From Cryomorphaceae bacterium MED-G14 (GTDB taxonomy: Bacteria > Bacteroidota > Bacteroidia > Flavobacteriales > Flavobacteriaceae), in assembly GCA_002457715.1 (NCBI GenBank), contig NTKN01000008.1, positions 1-32,083 of the forward strand: a DNA stretch of 32,083 nt, in the 5' to 3' direction. Each line of letters opens with the position of its first letter. Position 1 is the first letter of the stretch. Position numbers and translations under genes: made by a program. This document shows positions 20,282 to 31,097 of the stretch, piece after piece. Under the pieces are notes generated by a model. The model was given only the letters and a program-made list of their open reading frames with translations. It made no database searches and had not been told where the DNA came from.

Positions 20282-21697
20282 ATGTCTGTGAAAAAATTGT
20301 TGTTTATTTTTATTACTTTATTATTTTTCATCTCATGCTCTAAAAGTGATAGAGGTGAATTAATTGGTGTAAAATCCAATAAATTTTTTCCTACTCAACC
20401 AAAAGGTATGGTTTTGATTCCCTCTGGATCTTTTACAATGGGGCCCTCATATCCAAATGCTTCTCTAGAACAAAACCCAACACTAAAAACTGTTTCTATC
20501 AAAGCATTTTACATGGACGAAACTGAAATAACAAACAGCGAATATAGACAGTTTGTTAACTGGGTAAGAGATTCTGTTGTTAGGCATGAAATTGCAAAGG
20601 CAGCTTATGAAAAAATTGGAGAGGAATTTTCTGAGGACGATCCATTATGGGAGTTCATGCCAATATACAATAGAATTGAAGATGGTGATGAAAAATCAGC
20701 CTATCAAGAATATCTGGAAGAGAATGGTCTAGGTATTTTAGATATTGAAGATAAATCAACTTATCGTTTAAATTGGGATAATAAAATATCCTGGGATAGG
20801 TCAGATTATTTAGATGCTAATTATGCTGCCATTTTAGAAGGTGGTATAGGACCGGACTTATTGGAAGATTATGAAGGGTTTTTTATACCTGCAGATTCAA
20901 CCCCAAATGGATTAAGAGCATTTAAAACAAAAAGAATTAAATATAGTTTTCGTGAGTTTGATTTAGAAAAAAATAAATGGAGTGATTATAAAGAAATTGA
21001 AGTTTATCCAGATACAACTGTATGGTATAAAGACTTTAATTATAGTTATAATGAACCAATGCACAATGATTATTTTTGGCATGATGCATACTCTGATTAT
21101 CCTGTTGTAGGTGTATCATGGGAACAAGCCAAAGCATTTGCAGATTGGAGAACATTCTATAAAAATCAGCATAATAGAAAAAAGAAAAAAGACATTCAAC
21201 TTGTAAGTAGATATAGATTACCAACTGAAGCTGAGTGGGAATATGCTGCAAGAGGTGGAATTGAAAGAGCTGAATATCCTTGGGGAGGCCCTTACACTTA
21301 TGATGAAAAGGGATGCTTCCTGGCAAATTTTAAGCCTGAACGTGGTGATTATGCTGCTGATCAAATATTATATACTGCTGAAGCAGAGTCTTATTGGCCA
21401 AATGATTATGGACTTTACAATATGTCAGGAAATGTATCTGAGTGGACAGACTCTAATTATGAAAAATCAGCAAATGATTTTGTTGCTGGAATAAATCCTA
21501 ATATTGAAGGTGATAATAATAATTCAAGAAAAGTAGTTAGGGGAGGATCCTGGAAAGATGTTGCACATTTTTTAAAAGTATCTACCAGAGATTATGAATA
21601 TCAAAACAAAAAAAGATCTTACATTGGATTCAGAACTGTACAAAGTTATCTAGGAGAAGATGTTGGTTTTCAAGAAAATCCAAATAAAATATTTTAA
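20282..21697 (+). CDS. gldK: Gliding motility / T9SS outer-membrane lipoprotein GldK
   Basis: Likely ATG at 20282 (MSVKKLLFIFITLLFFISCSK lipoprotein signal) rather than 20225; FGE-like domain (IPSGSFTMG, RLPTEAEWEYAARGG, YNMSGNVSEWT, VVRGGSWKD); followed by gldLMN. Confidence 0.95.
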   Translation: MSVKKLLFIFITLLFFISCSKSDRGELIGVKSNKFFPTQPKGMVLIPSGSFTMGPSYPNASLEQNPTLKTVSIKAFYMDETEITNSEYRQFVNWVRDSVVRHEIAKAAYEKIGEEFSEDDPLWEFMPIYNRIEDGDEKSAYQEYLEENGLGILDIEDKSTYRLNWDNKISWDRSDYLDANYAAILEGGIGPDLLEDYEGFFIPADSTPNGLRAFKTKRIKYSFREFDLEKNKWSDYKEIEVYPDTTVWYKDFNYSYNEPMHNDYFWHDAYSDYPVVGVSWEQAKAFADWRTFYKNQHNRKKKKDIQLVSRYRLPTEAEWEYAARGGIERAEYPWGGPYTYDEKGCFLANFKPERGDYAADQILYTAEAESYWPNDYGLYNMSGNVSEWTDSNYEKSANDFVAGINPNIEGDNNNSRKVVRGGSWKDVAHFLKVSTRDYEYQNKKRSYIGFRTVQSYLGEDVGFQENPNKIF

Positions 21698-21706
21698 ATT
21701 ACTTAC

Positions 21707-22306
21707 ATGAAAAAAATAAAAACTAAAAAGAAATTTCTTCCAGATAATGTTATTGAGTTAATGTTTGGACTTGGTGCATCAATTGTTATAATTGGAGCTC
21801 TTTTAAAAATCACTCATCAGGATCTTGGACCAATAACAGGAGATTTAATGTTATCTGTGGGATTAATAACTGAGGCAATAATTTTTGGTATTTCTGGTGT
21901 ACAAGGTTATTTTACTGGAGATTCATCTGTAGAAGACAAAGGTTTGCAAACTATTGAAGCAGAAACACAAAATCTTCAAAGTGCCGTTGACGAAACAGTT
22001 GCAGGCTTATCTGCATTAAATAATAATTTATCTAGTGCTGCTAAAGCTACATCTGCTTTTGTAATTCCCAAAGACATGAGTGAAAATATGAGCACATACA
22101 ATACAAATCTAGCAGGTGCTGCAAAAAAAGTTAAAGATATTAACTTATTATATGATTCACTTAGCTCTAATTTATCAGAAATCAATTCATCAACAGGTTC
22201 TATGAATATTCCAGAAGGTTTAGGTGAAGAGTTAACTAAAATGAAACAAACTATCAATGAGCTTAATGCAAAATATGCAGCTATGCTTCAAGGGATGAAG
22301 AATTAA
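21707..22306 (+). CDS. gldL: T9SS inner-membrane protein GldL
   Basis: DNVIELMFGLGASIVIIGALLKITHQDLGPITGDLMLSVGLITEAIIFGISG; two TM helices; between gldK and gldM. Confidence 0.94.
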   Translation: MKKIKTKKKFLPDNVIELMFGLGASIVIIGALLKITHQDLGPITGDLMLSVGLITEAIIFGISGVQGYFTGDSSVEDKGLQTIEAETQNLQSAVDETVAGLSALNNNLSSAAKATSAFVIPKDMSENMSTYNTNLAGAAKKVKDINLLYDSLSSNLSEINSSTGSMNIPEGLGEELTKMKQTINELNAKYAAMLQGMKN

Positions 22307-22309
22307 TTT

Positions 22310-24031
22310 ATGGCAGGAGAAAAGACTAATACTAGACAAAAAATGATAAACATGATGTATCTCGTGTTTATTGCAATGTTAGCATTAAATATTGATAAGG
22401 AAGTTCTTGCAACTATTGGAGTTATCAATGAAGATTTAGAAACCAGCGTAGAACAACTTTCTGGTGATAATGTAATAAAGTATGCAACAATCGATAACCT
22501 TCAGTCACAGCCTGAATATCAAATTGTCTACCCATATGTTCAAGATCTAAAAGAAATATCTAGCAACTATTTCAATTACATTAAGGACTTAAAAAGCAGT
22601 ATTTTGGATAGTGATAAAGAGGGAACTAGCTATGTTAGAAACATTAAAAATAAATCAAATTCAGATAAACCTGATCAAGTTATGATCGATTATCAGGTAA
22701 TGGATAAATCAGGTCCCCTTGATGAACTATTTTTTGAAAGGTCAACACTTTTACCTGAAGGTGAAACTTATAGAAACAATTTTATAGCTTTCAGAAGAGA
22801 TGTTAAATCAATTATTGATAGTATCAAGATTAATGATCCAAAGTATTTGTCAGATAAAATAGCATTAACAAATCTAGAAAGCGTACTTAATGACTTAGAT
22901 TCAAGATTTGAATATCCTGATGATGGAAAAAAATTAAATAGTAATGGTAATGAATTGGATTTCATGGATTATGAATTTAAAGGTTTTCCACTTGTTGCAT
23001 CATTATCAAAAATGACTAAGACTCAGAATAATATTAGATATATTGAGAATAAATTGCTTTCAGTTATTCTTGGTGAAATTGCTGTTGCAACAACTGGTGG
23101 AGGTGTTTTACAGGCTTATTTGAAAACACCTAAAGCCCAATATTTTTCAGGTGAAGTTTTTGATGGTAGTATTATCATGGGTCAAAAATCTTCATCTTTT
23201 GCATTTGAAGATCAAGACATTAAGTTAACATTCCCAGGATCAAATCAAGCTAGAGATCTATTAGAAGGCTCAGATTATGAAATTTCTGAGGGTCAAATTA
23301 TATTCAAAAAAAGATTAACCCAAACTGGTAGTTATAAGTTGTCAGGTTCCGTTACTAAATTGGATGATAGAAATGTTACCACTATACCAATTAATGAGGA
23401 GTTTTCAATCATTGAAAAACCTTCTACGGCAACAGTTGAGGCAGTCAGAATGAACATATTGTATGAGGGTTTGAAAAATCCTGTAAATGTTGTTTTGCCA
23501 GGAGCTGTTCAATTAAGTCAATATAATAGCCAAGACTCTAATGTAACTCTTGCTTCAACAAATATTCCTGGTGCTAATTTTACTGCAAAACCTCTCCCAG
23601 GCTCGACAGAAGCATTTATTCAGGTAAGAGGTATAGTTAATGGTCAGCCAGCTATATCAGAACCTAAATTATTTAGAGTTAAGAAAGCTCCTGACGGAGT
23701 TGGCGCAATAGAGAACGATCAATCATACCCGTCTGGATCTACAGTTACCCAGTTTAACATATTGAATGGACAAGTAACTGGTTATAAACCTGTTGATTTT
23801 GATTATGAATTTAACGTAGAGGTTACTAGATTTATTATCAGTGTTGGGATTAATCAAGCGCTCACAATTGAAGGTAATTTTATTGAAGGATTAGCGGAAG
23901 ATTATATTAGACAATCTCCCCCAGGAACACCTATCGTTTTTTCAAGTATTGAGGCTATTGGCTGGGAAGGTACTGACAGGAGTGAGGCATTTAAATATAA
24001 TGTAAATGATTTTACAATTAGAAAACAATAA
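22310..24031 (+). CDS. gldM: T9SS/gliding motor protein GldM
   Basis: MAGEKTNTRQKMINMMYLVFIAMLALNIDKEVLATI N-terminus and gldKLMN order. Confidence 0.95.
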   Translation: MAGEKTNTRQKMINMMYLVFIAMLALNIDKEVLATIGVINEDLETSVEQLSGDNVIKYATIDNLQSQPEYQIVYPYVQDLKEISSNYFNYIKDLKSSILDSDKEGTSYVRNIKNKSNSDKPDQVMIDYQVMDKSGPLDELFFERSTLLPEGETYRNNFIAFRRDVKSIIDSIKINDPKYLSDKIALTNLESVLNDLDSRFEYPDDGKKLNSNGNELDFMDYEFKGFPLVASLSKMTKTQNNIRYIENKLLSVILGEIAVATTGGGVLQAYLKTPKAQYFSGEVFDGSIIMGQKSSSFAFEDQDIKLTFPGSNQARDLLEGSDYEISEGQIIFKKRLTQTGSYKLSGSVTKLDDRNVTTIPINEEFSIIEKPSTATVEAVRMNILYEGLKNPVNVVLPGAVQLSQYNSQDSNVTLASTNIPGANFTAKPLPGSTEAFIQVRGIVNGQPAISEPKLFRVKKAPDGVGAIENDQSYPSGSTVTQFNILNGQVTGYKPVDFDYEFNVEVTRFIISVGINQALTIEGNFIEGLAEDYIRQSPPGTPIVFSSIEAIGWEGTDRSEAFKYNVNDFTIRKQ

Positions 24032-24037
24032 TTTATA

Positions 24038-24922
24038 ATGAGATCTATAGCTGCTTTTTTTATTTTATTTTCAAATTTAATTTTTTCGCAAGTTGACTTA
24101 ATTAATGCAAAAAAACCTATTGATGCTGAAAAAAAATCTATAAATGAGATTACTCCTCTGGAGTATGGCACTATTGACGAAAATGATATTTTGTGGTCAA
24201 GGGTAGTATATGAATTTATAGATCTAAATGAGAAGTTAAATTTTCCTCTACTTTTTCCAACTAATGATGAACAAAATAAGATTGGTAGAAAGTCTATCTG
24301 GAGAGTTTTGAAAGAATTTATTGTCAATAAAATTGAAGAAGACCCCTCAGGAAAGAATCTTGAAATTTATAAATTCGATGAATTCTCATCTGAAGATAAA
24401 CTATCCACAAACGAAATTAAAGATTTGATGAGTTACGAATTAATTTCTAGAAAAGCTGGTACTCAGACTTTATATGTTAACTCTAATGAAATTGGTGGAT
24501 ATAATATTAAAGGAATATGGTATTTTGATAAGAAATACTCAGAATTAAAATATAGATTATTAGGTATTCAACCTGTTGGGGCCAATACTGAGGATTTAAA
24601 AAATGGTGTTCAGAATCCTAATTTAGGGTCCCCTTATTTTTGGATATGGTATCCATCAGTTAGAGAAGAATTAAATAATCATTTAGTTTTCAATGATAGA
24701 AATACTAATAATAGAATATCATTTGATGATTTATTAATAAACAGAAGATTTAGTTCGTTTATTTATAAATATAACAATTTATATGGTGACAGAGAAATTA
24801 AGGACTACATTAAACAAAGGCCAGGAGAATCAAAACAACAACATAACCTTAGAATAATTCTTGAATCAGAAAGAATCAAAAAAGAAATTCTTGATTTTGA
24901 ATTAGATATGTGGGGATATTAG
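24038..24922 (+). CDS. gldN: T9SS/gliding protein GldN
   Basis: Signal peptide, LEYGTIDENDILWSRVVYEFIDLNEKLNFPLLFP, RKSIWRVLKE; directly follows gldM. Confidence 0.94.
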   Translation: MRSIAAFFILFSNLIFSQVDLINAKKPIDAEKKSINEITPLEYGTIDENDILWSRVVYEFIDLNEKLNFPLLFPTNDEQNKIGRKSIWRVLKEFIVNKIEEDPSGKNLEIYKFDEFSSEDKLSTNEIKDLMSYELISRKAGTQTLYVNSNEIGGYNIKGIWYFDKKYSELKYRLLGIQPVGANTEDLKNGVQNPNLGSPYFWIWYPSVREELNNHLVFNDRNTNNRISFDDLLINRRFSSFIYKYNNLYGDREIKDYIKQRPGESKQQHNLRIILESERIKKEILDFELDMWGY

Positions 24923-24969
24923 TTATACAAAATCAAATTAAAAATTACATAAACTATAAATATTAAATT

Positions 24970-25503
24970 ATGAAAAATTACTTATTATTATTTTTGGCAG
25001 TATTATTCATTGGATGCTTACCTACTGGAGTTCAAGTTACATTTGATGATGATAAGTCAGATGCTATTAGAACCCAATTTCAGAATTATTTAAATAATGA
25101 CATGGAAGCTATAAAGACGTTATTATCACCTGATGTGCAATTTTATTTAAATAGTACAGAACCTCTTACCATGGACGAGTTCTTACCCTTACTAGAAGCT
25201 CAACATGCTACTTTTAGTCCAATTACTATGTCATGGAGCGGTAATGGCGAAGTAGATTTAGGATCATGGGTGCAAACTATAAATTATCCTGAAGGTCCTG
25301 CAAACAATGCTGCAACTGCAACCCAAGCTTGGTTTACTTGGAATGCAACCAGTAAATTAAGTGGTGAAACAATTAATTTACCAGCCCATATAGTTTTTGT
25401 TTGGGGAGATGATGGAAAAGTGATTGCTGAATATCATCATTATGACACAACTGAAATGACGGCTGCGATTAGTGCGGCACAAGCTGCAGCAATAGCAGAA
25501 TAA
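24970..25503 (+). CDS. Putative lipoprotein, NTF2/SnoaL-like
   Basis: MKNYLLLFLAVLFIGCLPT lipobox; ~130 aa domain ending IVFVWGDDGKVIAEYHHYD is reminiscent of the NTF2-like fold; Ala-rich C-terminus. Confidence 0.6.
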   Translation: MKNYLLLFLAVLFIGCLPTGVQVTFDDDKSDAIRTQFQNYLNNDMEAIKTLLSPDVQFYLNSTEPLTMDEFLPLLEAQHATFSPITMSWSGNGEVDLGSWVQTINYPEGPANNAATATQAWFTWNATSKLSGETINLPAHIVFVWGDDGKVIAEYHHYDTTEMTAAISAAQAAAIAE

Positions 25504-25529
25504 TAATTATTATAAAACAATTTTAAATA

Positions 25530-25551
25530 GGGGCTCTATGCCCCTTTTTTT
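25530..25551 (+). terminator. Rho-independent terminator after the gldKLMN/lipoprotein unit
   Basis: ggggc-tctat-gcccc followed by ttttttt; overlaps the 3' end of the convergent aconitase gene. Confidence 0.85.
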
Positions 25552-27794
25552 ATTAGATTTAATGCAGATCCCTCTTTGTACCAATCAATTTGTTGTGAAT
25601 TGTAGGTGTGGTTGGTTTTGATAACATCTTTAGAACCATCAGAATGAATCAATTCAATTGTAATTTGATTTCCTGGGCTGAAATTTTCTAAATCAATAAA
25701 GTTGAAAGTATCATCCTCTTGGATTAGGTCATAATCTGATTCATTATGAAAGGTTAATGCTAGCATACCTTGCTTCTTTAAATTTGTTTCATGAATTCTT
25801 GCAAAGGATTTTACAATAACTACTTTGACACCTAGATGTCTAGGTTCCATTGCAGCATGTTCTCTTGAAGATCCTTCTCCATAATTATGATCCCCAACTA
25901 CAACTGTGGGTATATTATTTTTCTTATACTCACGCTGAGTTTCAGGAACTCCACCATATTCACCGTTCAGTTGACTTTTTATAAAGTTTGTTTTCTTATT
26001 GTATGCATTTACAGCACCAATCAAACAGTTATTAGAAATATTATCCAAGTGTCCTCTGTATCTCAGCCATGGACCTGCCATTGATATGTGATCTGTGGTA
26101 CATTTACCAAAGGCTTTAATTAAAAGTTTTGCTCCAGTTATATTTTTTCCATCCCATGGTGCAAAAGGTTCTAACTTCTCTAATCTTTTTGAATCAGGAT
26201 TGATAATTACATTTACATTTGATCCATCACAATCAGGCTCAATATATCCTCTATCATCTACCTCAAAACCTTTAGGAGGTAATTCCCAACCAGTGGGTTC
26301 CTCTAATTTAACTTCTTCACCTAGGTTGTTAAATAATGAATCAGTTTTTGGATTAAATCCTAAATCACCTGAAATTGCTATAGCTGCTACAATTTCAGGT
26401 GAAGCAACAAAAGCGTGTGTATTTGGGTTTCCATCAGCTCTTTTTGCAAAATTTCTGTTAAAAGAGTGTATGATTGAGTTTTTTTCTTGTTTATCAGCTC
26501 CATCTCTAGCCCATTGACCAATGCACGGGCCACAAGCATTAGTAAAAACTTTAGCATCAAGCTTTTCAAAAATATCAAGAAAACCATCTCTCTCAGCTGT
26601 ATATCTTACCTGCTCCGAGCCGGGGTTAATTCCAAAGAACGCCTTGGTTGATAGGTTTTTATTTAATGCTTGATCAGCAATAGATGATGCACGTGATAAA
26701 TCTTCATATGAAGAATTTGTACACGATCCTATAAGCCCCCATTCAATTTTTCTAGGCCAATTATTTTTTTCCAAAGTCTCAGCCATTTTGCTAATTGGAG
26801 TAGCTATATCAGGTGAAAAAGGACCATTAATGTGTGGTTCTAGCTCTGAAAGATTAATTTCAATTACTTGATCAAAATATTTTTCTGGATTTTGATATAC
26901 CTCAGGATCACCCGTCAAATACTCTTTTATATTATTTGCTTCATCAGCTATTTCATCACGCCCCGTTGCTCTTAAATATTTTTCCATTGATTCATCATAA
27001 CCAAATGTTGAAGTAGTTGCTCCGACTTCAGCTCCCATATTACAAATCGTTCCTTTTCCTGTACAAGATAAATTTTGAGCACCAGGTCCAAAATATTCAA
27101 TAATGGCTCCGGTTCCTCCCTTAACAGTTAGAATGCCAGCAACTTTTAAAATAACATCTTTTGCAGCAGTCCAGCCTGATAACTTTCCAGTCAATTTTAC
27201 ACCTATCAGTTTTGGGAATTTTAATTCCCATGCCATTCCTGCCATTACATCCACTGCATCAGCACCTCCAACTCCTATTGCAACCATTCCTAGTCCACCG
27301 GCATTAACAGTGTGTGAATCTGTACCGATCATCATGCCACCTGGAAACGCATAGTTTTCCAAAACAACTTGATGAATAATGCCTGCGCCTGGTTTCCAAA
27401 AACCGATTCCGTATTTGTTTGAAACTGATTCTAAAAAATTAAAAACCTCATTACTTGTGTTTATTGCTTCCTGTAAATCAGGTCCAGCACCAATTTTGGC
27501 TTGTATTAAATGATCACAATGTACTGTAGTTGGGACAGCAACTTTATTTTTACCAGCTTGCATGAATTGAAGCAATGCCATTTGAGCTGTTGCATCTTGA
27601 CATGCAATTCTATCAGGTGCAAAATCTACATAATCAACGCCCCTTCTAAAAGTTGATTTAGTTTTTTCCCACAGATGAGAGTATAATATTTTTTCTGAAA
27701 GAGTTAGGGGATGATTACAAACTTTTTTTGCATGATCAACTTTGTCTTTCATTGAAGAATAAACATTTTTAATCATTTCAATATCAAAAACCAT
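25536..27794 (-). CDS. acn: Aconitate hydratase
   Basis: [85 protein letters not shown]. Confidence 0.96.
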   Translation of the reverse strand: MVFDIEMIKNVYSSMKDKVDHAKKVCNHPLTLSEKILYSHLWEKTKSTFRRGVDYVDFAPDRIACQDATAQMALLQFMQAGKNKVAVPTTVHCDHLIQAKIGAGPDLQEAINTSNEVFNFLESVSNKYGIGFWKPGAGIIHQVVLENYAFPGGMMIGTDSHTVNAGGLGMVAIGVGGADAVDVMAGMAWELKFPKLIGVKLTGKLSGWTAAKDVILKVAGILTVKGGTGAIIEYFGPGAQNLSCTGKGTICNMGAEVGATTSTFGYDESMEKYLRATGRDEIADEANNIKEYLTGDPEVYQNPEKYFDQVIEINLSELEPHINGPFSPDIATPISKMAETLEKNNWPRKIEWGLIGSCTNSSYEDLSRASSIADQALNKNLSTKAFFGINPGSEQVRYTAERDGFLDIFEKLDAKVFTNACGPCIGQWARDGADKQEKNSIIHSFNRNFAKRADGNPNTHAFVASPEIVAAIAISGDLGFNPKTDSLFNNLGEEVKLEEPTGWELPPKGFEVDDRGYIEPDCDGSNVNVIINPDSKRLEKLEPFAPWDGKNITGAKLLIKAFGKCTTDHISMAGPWLRYRGHLDNISNNCLIGAVNAYNKKTNFIKSQLNGEYGGVPETQREYKKNNIPTVVVGDHNYGEGSSREHAAMEPRHLGVKVVIVKSFARIHETNLKKQGMLALTFHNESDYDLIQEDDTFNFIDLENFSPGNQITIELIHSDGSKDVIKTNHTYNSQQIDWYKEGSALNLIKKGA

Positions 27795-28018
27795 AGGTAT
27801 GTTATTAGTATTGTAAAATTAATAAAAGAAAAGATTTTTTAGTTGATATAATCCTCTTCTTTTTATTCTTATTTCTGTTTAGTTCAATATAGAGTATGAA
27901 TTTGATAGTTTAAAAGATTATTTATTTTCAAATCATAATAAATGTGAATCATAGTATTCAATCTAATCATTTTTAAAATATTTTAAATAAAGCAATAAAA
28001 AATTTGTATATTTTTTTA

Positions 28019-29500
28019 ATGAAATCAGCTAACAAATTTTTATTAATTCTATTTATAATTTTTTCATGCAAATCTGAAAATAATTATAGTCCTAATGAAA
28101 GATTGAATGTTTTGTTTATTGTAGCAGATGACTTAAATTGTGCAATAGGCGCATATGGTGATAAGCAAGCTATTACCCCAAATATTGATAAGCTTGCAAA
28201 AAATGGATTAGTTTTTACAGATGCTCACAATCAATATCCACACTGTGGACCCTCCAGAGTGTCATTTATGACTGGTTTATACCCAGATCAAACAAAATCG
28301 AAAGGATTAAGACTTTACGTTAGGCAAACTATCCCTGATGTTGTAACATTAGGTGAAAAATTGATTTCTGAAAATTATCATTCAGCAAGGGTAGGTAAAA
28401 TATATCATTATCACAATCCCAGAGATATTGGTACAGCTGGTCATGATGACCCTTTTACTTGGAACAGAACTGTTAATCCGTGGGGAAGAGATAAAAAAGA
28501 AGAACATAAAATAAATACTTTACAAGAAGGTGAATATGGGGGCACTTTAAGCTGGCTTGAAGCTGATGGAACTGATGAAGAACAAACAGATGGAATAGGA
28601 GCTAATGAAACAATTCGTTTTTTAGATGAGTTTGCTGAAAGTGGAGAAAATTTCTTTTTAGCATTTGGTTTATTTAGACCACATACACCATATGTTGCTC
28701 CAAAAAAGTATTTTGATATGTATAATATGTATGATTTTGATATTCCAGAAAGTGATGAAGAATATTTAAAAACCATCCCCATGCCAGCAGCTAGATCTGT
28801 TAGAGAAAAAAAAGTACAAAATTATTTAGATAAAGACCTTGCTAAAGAGATTAAGCGCGCATACTATGCAACCACATCCTTTGTTGATGCTCAAATTGGA
28901 AGAGTTTTGGATAAGCTTGAAGAAACGGGACTTGATAAAAATACAATAGTTATATTAACATCTGACCATGGATATCATCTTGGTGAACACGGGCATTGGC
29001 AAAAAAGAACCCTGTTTAATCACGCAACCAGAGTCCCATTAATTTTTTCAGGTCCAGGGATAAGTAATAATAAAGGAGATGTAAATGATCCAGTTGAACT
29101 TATTGATATTTACCCAACAATTATGGATGTATTAAATATGGATGCTCCAAAATTTCTCAGTGGAAAAAGTTTAAAACCTTACCTTTTGGGTGATAGAAAT
29201 CAAATTAGAAATGAGGCCCTTACTGAACTTCGTGTTTGGACACCGACTGGCCACGCACAAGGATATTCAATTAAAAGTAGAGATTATAGATTTACCAAGT
29301 GGATTCATAATGGAATTCTTGATTCTGAGCTGTATGATTTAAAATTTGATTCAGCAGAATTAAATAATTTATCAAAAGATATTTCATATCAAAAAATTAA
29401 AGATTCACTATTACAAGTTATAAATAAAAGGATTTTTGAAGCTAATTCATATCCTGAAAGCTTGGGTAGACAAATTGAAAATGCAATACCAATTAACTAA
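28019..29500 (+). CDS. Secreted lipoprotein sulfatase, iduronate-2-sulfatase-like
   Basis: True start probably ATG at 28019 (MKSANKFLLILFIIFSCKS lipobox) rather than TTG 28004; NVLFIVADDLNC, Cys-type motif HCGPSRVSFMTGLYP, SDHGYHLGEHGHWQK. Confidence 0.93.
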   Translation: MKSANKFLLILFIIFSCKSENNYSPNERLNVLFIVADDLNCAIGAYGDKQAITPNIDKLAKNGLVFTDAHNQYPHCGPSRVSFMTGLYPDQTKSKGLRLYVRQTIPDVVTLGEKLISENYHSARVGKIYHYHNPRDIGTAGHDDPFTWNRTVNPWGRDKKEEHKINTLQEGEYGGTLSWLEADGTDEEQTDGIGANETIRFLDEFAESGENFFLAFGLFRPHTPYVAPKKYFDMYNMYDFDIPESDEEYLKTIPMPAARSVREKKVQNYLDKDLAKEIKRAYYATTSFVDAQIGRVLDKLEETGLDKNTIVILTSDHGYHLGEHGHWQKRTLFNHATRVPLIFSGPGISNNKGDVNDPVELIDIYPTIMDVLNMDAPKFLSGKSLKPYLLGDRNQIRNEALTELRVWTPTGHAQGYSIKSRDYRFTKWIHNGILDSELYDLKFDSAELNNLSKDISYQKIKDSLLQVINKRIFEANSYPESLGRQIENAIPIN

Positions 29501-29510
29501 AATAATTCAA

Positions 29511-31091
29511 ATGAAAAATTCCATTAAAATTTTAATTCTGATATTAATTACTTTTTCTTGTGAAACAAAAAAACCAGATATTAACAATGATAATTTAAAT
29601 GTTCTATTTATCATGGCTGACGACCTAAATTGTGACCTTGGATCATATGGTCATCCACAAGTTATAAGTCCAAATATTGATAAATTAGCTAACAGTGGAG
29701 TATTATTTGAAAATGCACATAACCAATTCCCACTATGTGGACCCTCCAGAGTTTCATTGATGACAGGTATGTATTCTGATCAGACTATGCATACTCAACT
29801 TGATATAGATTTGAGGCAAACTATCCCTGACGTAGTAACATTAGGTCAGAGATATAGACAAAGAGGCTATAAATCTGTTAGAATAGGTAAGATTTACCAT
29901 TATGGCAATCCTGGAACAATAGGATCATCTGGTCAAGATGATATAACAACTTGGGATTACACTATAAACCCTTATGGAAGAGATAAAGATGAAGAATATA
30001 AAATCAATACGTTAAGACCAAGACAATATGGTGGAACTTTAAGTTGGTTATCAGCAGAGGGAAAAGATGAGGAGCAAACGGATGGAATTGGGGCAACTGA
30101 AGCGATTGAACAATTAGAAAAATTTTCCAAGAATGGTCAAAATTTCTTCTTAGCCGTAGGAATGTTCAGGCCTCATACTCCTTTTGTGGCCCCAAAAAAA
30201 TATTTTGATATGTATGAAATGGATGAAATGGAAATTCCCTACGATGGAAGTAGTGATGAATACTTAAGTACAATTCCTATTCCTGCAGCAATTTCAGTAA
30301 GATGGAAAAAAGATCAAATTCTTTTAAATGATAAATCAAATCATAAACTTGCTCAGGAAATAAAAGAAGCATATTATGCAACTACTTCATTTGTAGATGC
30401 TCAAATAGGAAGAATTTTAAAAAAACTAAAGGATACAGGTCTTGATAAAAATACAATTGTGGTATTTACTTCAGATCATGGATATCATCTTGGAGAACAT
30501 GGGCATTGGCAAAAACAAACTTTATTTGATGATTCTACAAGAGTGCCTTTGATTTTTTCTGGTCCCGGTGTCACTAAAGGTGTAAGATCCAATTCACCTG
30601 TTGAATTAATTGATATTTACCCTACTTTGATGGATTTAACTAAAATTGAAACACCATCTCACGTTGTTGGAAAAAGTCTTACACCAATATTTGAAGACTC
30701 AAGCCATAAAGTTAGACGAAGTGCATTAACTAGATGGAGAGCATCACAGCATGGTAATTTAAACTTTTCAGAATCAGGAATTCAAGGTTATTCTGTAAAA
30801 ACTGAAAGATACAGATTGACTAAGTGGGGAGAAAAAGGTGAACATGGTTATGAATTTTATGATCATTCGATTGATGAAAATGAAATGAATAATATTATAA
30901 ATAATTCTAATTATATTACTATAATTGACTCTTTAAAAACTCATATTGATGAAAGAATTTCTGATGCTAGAACAAAACCTGCAGGATTAGGAAGACAATT
31001 TGAAGAAAAACGACTTCGTAAAGTTACGATGACAACTGGTGACATATATGAAATCAATGGCAAGAGAGTGAAAATGAAAACTGATGAATAA
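29511..31091 (+). CDS. Secreted lipoprotein sulfatase, iduronate-2-sulfatase-like (tandem paralog)
   Basis: ATG at 29511 (MKNSIKILILILITFSCETKK lipobox) rather than 29436; NVLFIMADDLNCDLGSYG, LCGPSRVSLMTGMYS, SDHGYHLGEHGHWQK. Confidence 0.93.
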   Translation: MKNSIKILILILITFSCETKKPDINNDNLNVLFIMADDLNCDLGSYGHPQVISPNIDKLANSGVLFENAHNQFPLCGPSRVSLMTGMYSDQTMHTQLDIDLRQTIPDVVTLGQRYRQRGYKSVRIGKIYHYGNPGTIGSSGQDDITTWDYTINPYGRDKDEEYKINTLRPRQYGGTLSWLSAEGKDEEQTDGIGATEAIEQLEKFSKNGQNFFLAVGMFRPHTPFVAPKKYFDMYEMDEMEIPYDGSSDEYLSTIPIPAAISVRWKKDQILLNDKSNHKLAQEIKEAYYATTSFVDAQIGRILKKLKDTGLDKNTIVVFTSDHGYHLGEHGHWQKQTLFDDSTRVPLIFSGPGVTKGVRSNSPVELIDIYPTLMDLTKIETPSHVVGKSLTPIFEDSSHKVRRSALTRWRASQHGNLNFSESGIQGYSVKTERYRLTKWGEKGEHGYEFYDHSIDENEMNNIINNSNYITIIDSLKTHIDERISDARTKPAGLGRQFEEKRLRKVTMTTGDIYEINGKRVKMKTDE

Positions 31092-31097
31092 AGTAAA

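Noticed and set aside
20282-21697. FGE-like domain of GldK as the maturase for the downstream Cys-type sulfatases
   Set aside because: It has the FGE fold signature (RGGSW, GNVSEW) but lacks the catalytic cysteine arrangement of true formylglycine-generating enzymes in the corresponding region (RGGSWKDVAHFLKVSTRDY), and is followed by gldLMN.
25887-27354. + strand ORFs (65, 140, 83 aa) and a - strand 66-aa ORF inside aconitase
   Set aside because: Overlap the full-length, motif-complete aconitase frame; no recognisable domain or start context.
27795-28018. Possible ncRNA in the aconitase-sulfatase divergent gap
   Set aside because: Largest non-coding gap here but only AT-rich sequence, with no stable hairpin or conserved RNA motif visible; probably just two promoters.
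29436-29510. ORF-track start of the second sulfatase inside the first sulfatase gene
   Set aside because: The lipoprotein signal starts at ATG 29511; the 75-nt upstream extension is out-of-frame overlap with the first sulfatase.
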